Assembly (NCBI RefSeq): GCF_910594005.1
Contig: NC_057823.1
Span: 98,132,015 to 98,196,014 of the forward strand
DNA: 64,000 nt
Direction: 5' to 3'
Source: Cervus elaphus
Lineage: Eukaryota > Chordata > Mammalia > Artiodactyla > Cervidae
Below are positions 58,093-64,000 of this stretch, one piece after another; within the stretch, counting starts at the first letter, position 1; each line of letters opens with the position of its first letter. The translations under genes were made by a program, and so were the position numbers. The notes under the pieces are model-generated. The model searched no databases, was not told the DNA's origin, and saw only the letters and a list, made by a program, of their open reading frames with translations.

Positions 58093-60864
58093 CAAAAAGT
58101 CATTATTGCCAACTTCTGTAGAAAGCCACTTGCTGTGATGCTCAGCAGAATGGTCTGATTTTATTCGTGTATTTCAAAGCTTACTGCCTGATATGTGGAA
58201 AATGGATTATAGTGCAGCAAAAGGAGAAAATAGGAAGTATATTGGGGTATTCCTAGTGAAAAATGATGGTGACTTGGAGGATGGACATAGAAAAATGGAT
58301 GAATATGTTCAGATATATTGTAAAGTTAGAAAAGTAAAGAAAATTTAGATATGGGGTAGTGAAGAAATGGGACTCAAAGGTGAGATCACCATAGCAAGGA
58401 TATTATGTCTGTTTAGGATTATGTTAGGAAGAGCTATTTAAGCTGAGTACTGTAGAATAGTGAAGTTAGTTCAATTGTAGTAGAGGAAAGATACATATCA
58501 AGAGGCATGTTAAAGAACTTTTACGGTTATTATGGAGATAATGGTGAACAAATGAGATTTTTGACTAGGAGATGAGATAATCATATTTTTCAGAGAATGT
58601 TGGATCGTTAGACTGTTCTGACTCCTAGCATTGTAACAGACCTATTCTAGGACAGTGACAACTTAGCTTATTTCAAATTTGGAAGAAGTAAAATAGATTT
58701 TCAATTTCTTGAAATTGTGATAATGTATAAGTTACTAAAGAAGGATTTTCTGCATGGGTGAGAGGACTGCTAAAATCAGAAATCTGATATGAACAAAAAT
58801 TGAAAGTCTACCATTCCCATCTTTAACCACCTTGAAGATTTTGCAAGGTACCTTCCAGAGGCTATTAGAGAAGCTGCAATAAGGTCAGGTACCTGTGAGG
58901 ATGCAAAATGCGATATGACTCTTCCAGTCATCTATACACAGGTTATTTCCAAGCCCTATGAATCACTGCATCTCATTTTCTGAAGTAAAAAAATCCTGAG
59001 CTCTCTAATTGGATGTTTAAATAATATTAAGGCTGCTGCACTGTTTATTTTTTAAAAAAGCATCCCTTATAATTCCTGTTTCAGTACTTTTATTGTTAAG
59101 TTTTTTTTTTAAAGAGCTTCCAATAGGTGAAAGTGGTGATCTAGACTATCCATTACGAAATTGCTTTCCCTGAAATGATACAGCCATCTGTAAGGTGAAC
59201 AGATCTGAATTTTACACTATTCGGCAGCACAGATGGTTCGGTAACTACTACAACCACTGGTACTCTTTCCCGTTTTCTCTCCCTGGGCATGTTATTGCAA
59301 GTACAGTATTAGCAGGCGCCATGCAACTTTATCTCAGTGATGAGGATGCGTTCAGTGCAATATTATCAGGAAAGTAGAATTTTGTAAAGTTGAATGTTTA
59401 TTTAGGGGTTATCAAAAATTTTTCTTTGTAGGTTCTAAAATGTTTCAGGTTTTAGATTTTATGATTGCATTTTCTGTTGCTTCTCTGCCAACCAGTTTCC
59501 TCTAAGTGAACAAAAAATTGAAATACTTTGCAAGGCAGGTGATGAGGCAAGTTTTGGTTGCTAATACTGCTATTCTATTGTATTAGATATCATGTGAAAT
59601 AATTTACTCAGCTGCCACAAAGAGATAAACGACCTTTTTAGGGTTTAATTCCTGCCTTCTTTAAATTGCTGGTCTACACTCACATTTTAAATTTTAGCAA
59701 AATCTCTTTAATGTCAAACCTCAAAGCTACATAATATAGCAATGGAATATATAGGTCAAACAAATTCTATGATGTGGACTCAGAATTTAAGGGAATTTGT
59801 CCTCCTGATGCTCGGGTTGCCTTCTTCCTTTTTCTGTACTATTTCTGTTACACTTGAACCAGTGCCCCTCATCTTGGACTTCTGTCTTCTTACATGGATT
59901 AGGGATGCTTATGAATTGTACTTTAATACATCACATCTTCACTGTTAATGATCTTACGTTGTTTGTACTTTCATTGCTTGTTGGACTTTGCCTTTCTGTT
60001 CAAGACTCCCATTATTTGTATCTCTCACTTGTCCTTTTCTGTCAATACAGAAAGGTGAAATTAGAGAAACAACTGAAATACAGGAAAACAAAAGCAGGAT
60101 GTGGAACTCCCAAGAAGAGATAATGGACTGCTGTATGTTATTGTCTCTGAACACAAAGCTTTCCTTTCTAGGTGAATCTTCTCCTTACTTTAGCCAGGGC
60201 CAAAGAAGACCACTGAGTGTGGGGCAAGCAGGTTTTCGTCTGAGCAATTGAGGTTTAAAAAGAGAATTTTCCACTGATTTTCTGAATATTAGTTATACTG
60301 CCCCAAAATAGTATGTTGGAAATACCAACATATTCGGTATTGAGTGAGATGGTTGGCTATGCTTAACAATCTGGGTGGTGTATTCGTTTGGATGTCCTCA
60401 GAGCCAGACCCTGAAATAGCAATTTGGAAGTTAGTCAAGCTAAAAAGAGGAGCTCTTTTTAAGAAGCCCCTTACGAGGGTGAGAGCAAAGCTAATGAAGA
60501 GTATCTTACTGAGCAGGAGGCTGATTGTCAGTCGTCTCTGAAATCTGTGACAGAATGTATGGAAAACACCTCAATATTGTCCTGGTGAGGAAGGACTAAC
60601 TTACCCTGAAGACTCAGCTCCCTCACAGTGTGAGGGCTATTTGGGGACATACCATTTTGGTGTGTCTGGCCTGTTTCATGGGCAGGAGTATGACTGAATC
60701 TGGAGAACAAGAGGTTGTCTCTGTGTGACATCCAAGGTGAGGAGATAGGAGGAGGCTACCATCACCTTTATTTCACAGCATATATACAAACACATTCTTT
60801 TTATGCATTTATGTTTTTCCCTCCCTGCCATGGAAAACAGAAACTTGGAATTTTTAAAAAGTCA
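58093..60864. other. 2.8-kb stretch without recognised repeat
   Basis: No gene, RNA or transposon recognised. 59150-59380 is of higher complexity than its flanks, with an open frame (59195-59377) of no recognisable family. The 60-codon to 89-codon frames at 59742-60251 also lack a domain. Confidence 0.5.
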
Positions 60865-61084
60865 GTGGTAGCACTAGTCGTAAAGAACCTGCCTGCCAAT
60901 GCAGGAGACATGAGAGACTCAGGTTTGATCCCTGGGTCGGGAAGGTCCCCTGGAGGAGGAAATGGCAGCCCACTCCTGTATTCTTGTCTGGAGAATCCCC
61001 ATGGACAGAGGAGCCTGGTGGGCTACAGTCCATGGGGTTGCAAAGAGCTGAACATGACTGAAGTGACTTAGCAAGCAAGCATGC
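60865..61084 (+). mobile_element. Bov-tA-type SINE with gcaagc-like tail
   Basis: 'agtcgtaaagaacctgcctg', B box 'ggtttgatccc', Bov-A body, then 'gaagtgacttagcaagcaag'. Same subtype as 49027-49226. No clear target duplication. Confidence 0.93.
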
Positions 61085-61503
61085 AGACAAAATTAAACCA
61101 TTTTCCCCCCAATAATTCCCATCCTAAAATCAAGCTGCCTTCTCAAGGCATTTCTGTCTACAGTATTAATGCTTTGCACAGCCATGTTCTGGTACCTTTT
61201 TCCAGGGGGAAAAATCACTAGAACATTCACTCTTATGGTGTGATGTCCACTTTGGAATGTGCTTTGAGGCACACCTTTCACAATATGCACGTAGTGACCA
61301 GGACTGACTGACTAGATACAGAAGGCTTTTTGGCATATTGTCAAGGAAAATGGCTCTATGCAGGCCATGATTATCATTTATAACCTTAGAGTCAGCATTT
61401 GTATAGTATTTGAGAATTCTTATAAACAAATTGATATTTTAATTTTTTGAGTTGATATGGTTCCATTGCTCCAGCTAAAAGATGGGAAGGTTTGGACCTA
61501 ACT
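61085..61503. other. Unassigned sequence
   Basis: No gene or repeat recognised. Confidence 0.5.
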
Positions 61504-61514
61504 AGGGAAACATC

Positions 61515-61787
61515 TAGAGAAGGCAATGGCACCCCACTCTATTATTCTTGCCTGGAAAATCCCATGGGCAGAGGAGCCTGGTAGGCTGCAGTCCATGGGG
61601 TCACGAAGAGTGGGACACGACTGAGTGACTTCACTCTCACTTTTCACTTTCATGCATTGGAGAAGGAAATAGCAGCCCACTCCAGTGTTCTTGCCTGGAG
61701 AATCCCAGGGACGGGGGAGCCTGGTGGGCTGCCGTCTATGGGGTCGCACAGAGTCAGACACGACTGAAGTGACTTAGCAGCAGCAGC
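61515..61787 (+). mobile_element. Bov-A2 SINE
   Basis: Two Bov-A monomers and an (AGC)n end (61775-61789). Exact 11-bp duplication agggaaacatc at 61504-61514 and 61788-61798. Confidence 0.97.
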
Positions 61788-61798
61788 AGGGAAACATC

Positions 61799-62959
61799 AC
61801 CTTTGTAGACACAGTACACCTACCAGGCTGCTTGATTCTCACCACATCACAGCACATCTGAAATTCTCCTCTCCTTTCCAAGTTCTGTTGTTGTGGGCGG
61901 GAAACGAAGCCTAGCCTTCCCAGCTGATTCCTCTGGGTTGTGGACAGTAGGCAGGTTTGGTAAGAAAAGTCTCTCCTCAGCCATTTGTGAGTCACTGGTG
62001 AAACTTTAAACAGCACGGGATTTCTGATTTGGCTCATCACTCCCTGACAGAAATTGAGATGGGTTCTGTGCAAGGAGAATAAAACCCCAGTTGCTTCCCC
62101 TGCTTTTGCTTTCAGAGTCCTTTCTGGGAAAAAATCCAAACTTTGGCCATCTGTAGTTCCTTAGCAATATGTGAAAGAAAAGAGTCTGATTATTAATTGA
62201 GCTGGAATGAGCCGTCCACCAGAGATCTGCATCCTGGGAACCTCCCACTGGGCCACTTGGCGTCCTTGTTTTAAGTCTGATGAAGAAGCAGCCCGCCGTG
62301 CTCAGCAAGCTCATACTATATAATTAGTGCTCCTCCAGAAATCACAGTGGAGGCTCGAAACTCTCAATGCAATACAGAATCTTACTACAGTGGAATTGGA
62401 ATTGGGCATGATTATAAGTTGCTTTTTGTTTGTTTGTGTTTCTGCAGGTGACTTAGGGTTGGGCGTCTCAAAAGAAGAAAGCATGAATGTACATTACACT
62501 CTGCCCTCAGACAGTTGCATTAAGAATGTTTTACAGTAATTGATCTCTAGCCACTAAAAAGGAAAAATTTGTACTTAAAAGTAACATAATCCTTTCTTAG
62601 GATACTATATGAGACCTAAACTGGCTGCTTTCTCCACTGTCTTTAGTGAATATAAATGATTCTTTGAATCCTTCTTTTTGAATAATTTATTTGAAAAATT
62701 GACATTTCAAATAATTCTTTTCTTATACCAACCCTATTTTATGCTTGTTCATAATATATTATTTTCTTGTGCTTGTTCTCTTATGAGTTTGCATTTTCTA
62801 TTTTTCAAATTCTTCATAAGACTTTTATCTGATATAGCTATTATTTCTGAAAAAATTAAAAATAAGAGAGATAAGGCTAGTCATTAAAGACAATTTTTTA
62901 ATAAAGTGAAGGTTTTAAAATAGAACATATAACCAAAATCTTGAAAATATTGTTGTCAG

Positions 62960-62962
<3 letters not shown>
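61799..62962. other. Unassigned sequence
   Basis: No gene recognised. 61990-62340 is a moderately GC-richer block with no repeat resemblance, the best candidate here for conserved non-coding DNA. Confidence 0.45.

Positions 62963-63012
<50 letters not shown>
62963..63012. repeat. (AT)25 microsatellite
   Basis: Fifty uninterrupted bases of AT, followed by mixed AC/AT repeat to about 63045. Confidence 0.97.
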
Positions 63013-63015
<3 letters not shown>

Positions 63016-63156
63016 CACACACATATATGTATATATGTATATAATGTGTGTAATACAATTCTATTAATTTTGCTTCATATAATCTTGACCTATAATATGT
63101 TTTTTATGCTTTCTTATGTGTGATATATGGTTTTGATATGGTATGATATTGATATA

Positions 63157-63591
63157 TGGTCATGTATGGATGTGAGAGTTGGACCATAAAGAAAGCTGAG
63201 CACTGAAGAACTGATGCTTTTGAACTGTGGTGTTGGAGAAGACTCTTGAGAGTCCCTTAGACTGCAAGGAGATCCAACCAGTCCATCCTAAAGGAGATCA
63301 GTCCTGGGTGTTCATTGGAAGGACTGATGCTGAAGCTGAAACTCAAATACTTTGGTCACCTGATGTGAATAACTGACTTATTGGAAAAGCCCCTGCTGCT
63401 GGGAAAGATTGAAGGTGGGAGGAGAAGGGGACGACAGAGGATGAGATGGTTGGATGGCATCACCTATGTGATGGACATGAGTTTGAGTGGACTCTGGGAG
63501 TTGGTGATGGACAGTGAGGCCTAGCGTGCTGCGGTCCATGGGGTTGCAAAGAGTCGGACACAACTGAGCAACAGAGCTGACTGACTGACTG
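63157..63591 (+). mobile_element. BovB LINE 3' end
   Basis: Starts at 'ggtcatgtatggatgtgaga' and runs to the (CTGA)n terminus at 63578-63591. The encoded C-terminus is interrupted by a stop in the 'gaggcctagcg' segment. Immediately followed by a Bov-tA SINE. Confidence 0.95.
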
Positions 63592-63755
63592 AAGAATCCA
63601 CCTGCAATGTGGGAGACCTGGGTACCATCCCTCGGTTGGGAAGATCCCCTGGAGAAGAGAAAGGCTACCCACTCTAATATTCTGGCCTGGAGAATTCCAT
63701 GGACTCTATACTCCATGGGGTCTCAAAGAGTCAGACACGACTGAGTGACTTTAAT
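63592..63755 (+). mobile_element. Bov-tA SINE lacking its first ~30 bp
   Basis: Begins inside the tRNA-derived head ('gaagaatccacctgcaatgt') directly at the BovB terminus, then a full body to 'agacacgactgagtgacttt'. Confidence 0.93.
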
Positions 63756-63809
63756 TTTGCTTTACATACTGTGAAGCTACTCTTACCTCTGTCCTCATTT
63801 TTCCGTGTC

Positions 63810-64000
63810 TTGCGTTTGCTTGAAGCCCTGCATGGTCTTGTCTCATCATCTTCTTCTGAAAGGCCCTCCCCTTACATATTCTACTGCTAGGACTTGTCTC
63901 AGAGTTTCCAATATACCTTGCCCCCTACCCATCCCCAGACCTTTTAGTTTTCTGCTGGAATTTTCACTCTGTCTCAAATGCTCTTTCCCATCATTGTCTG
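63810..64000 (+). mobile_element. Possible L2 fragment, cut by window end
   Basis: 'gccctgcatggtcttgtctc', 'tctactgctaggacttg' and 'tctcaaatgctctttcccat' follow an L2 3' stretch in order. Diverged. Confidence 0.5.

Noticed and set aside
1..64000. Bacterial, phage or undescribed defence system
   Set aside because: No operon structure, no ribosome-binding pattern and no long coding frames; the repeats throughout are mammalian and ruminant.

Overview
The window is ruminant nuclear DNA, and I find no intact host gene in it. Two things point to Ruminantia, probably Pecora/Bovidae. First, there are about a dozen fragments of the RTE-type LINE BovB, most with the characteristic (CAGTT)n/(CTGAA)n end. 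Second, there are about 20 tRNA-Glu-derived Bov-tA / Bov-A / Bov-A2 SINEs, alongside cetartiodactyl CHR-type SINEs and the 3' ends of a ruminant L1 (L1-BT-like). The base composition is AT-rich. Open frames over 60 codons are nearly all explained by transposable elements or are random. The species cannot be fixed from the sequence alone. Family names were assigned by recognition without a database search, so subfamily labels are approximate.

Layout. 0.5-3.3 kb: a decayed Tigger/pogo DNA transposon (TIGD1-like transposase), split by a Bov-tA SINE and a BovB 3' fragment, with another BovB end abutting it. 4.6-14 kb: old L1, L2 and hAT remnants with young SINEs, several with clear target-site duplications (TSDs). 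14.8 kb: a perfect 20-bp inverted repeat. 15.7-18.5 kb: no recognised repeat. 18.5-21.5 kb: the largest BovB locus, a plus-strand copy interrupted inside its reverse-transcriptase (RT) region by a second, minus-strand BovB. 22.5-26.7 kb: three CHR SINEs, MIRs, a Bov-tA and a BovB end. 26.7-34.2 kb: mostly unassigned AT-rich sequence with scattered fragments. 34.3-35.5 kb: L1 with two SINEs inside. 37-45 kb: a cluster of LTR-like elements on the minus strand (copies near 37.0, 38.2, 40.5, 41.6 and 44.1 kb), with BovB and Bov-A2 insertions. 46.3-47.4 kb: L1-BT and MLT1-like LTR. 49.9-55.4 kb: a mosaic of two old L1s in opposite orientations, with nested LTR, BovB, SINE and L1-BT pieces. 55.4-63 kb: mostly unassigned, with two SINEs, a BovB end and a 50-bp AT microsatellite. 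63.1-64 kb: BovB, Bov-tA and L2.

How the parts relate. There is no operon or gene pathway here. The history is successive transposition: ancient L2, MIR, MLT1 and old L1 form the substrate; Tigger and hAT are intermediate; LTRs, CHR, BovB, Bov-tA/Bov-A2 and L1-BT came later. BovB is the presumed source of the enzymes that mobilised the Bov SINEs (established knowledge). Every coding remnant seen carries stops, frameshifts or lost catalytic residues. I did not find a new biological system. The most unusual items are an in-frame transposase/RT fusion reading frame (1764-2306), the inverted nested BovB pair, the perfect hairpin at 14844-14891, a target sequence present three times at 11503-12008, and a near-minimal L1 insertion at 49332-49435.
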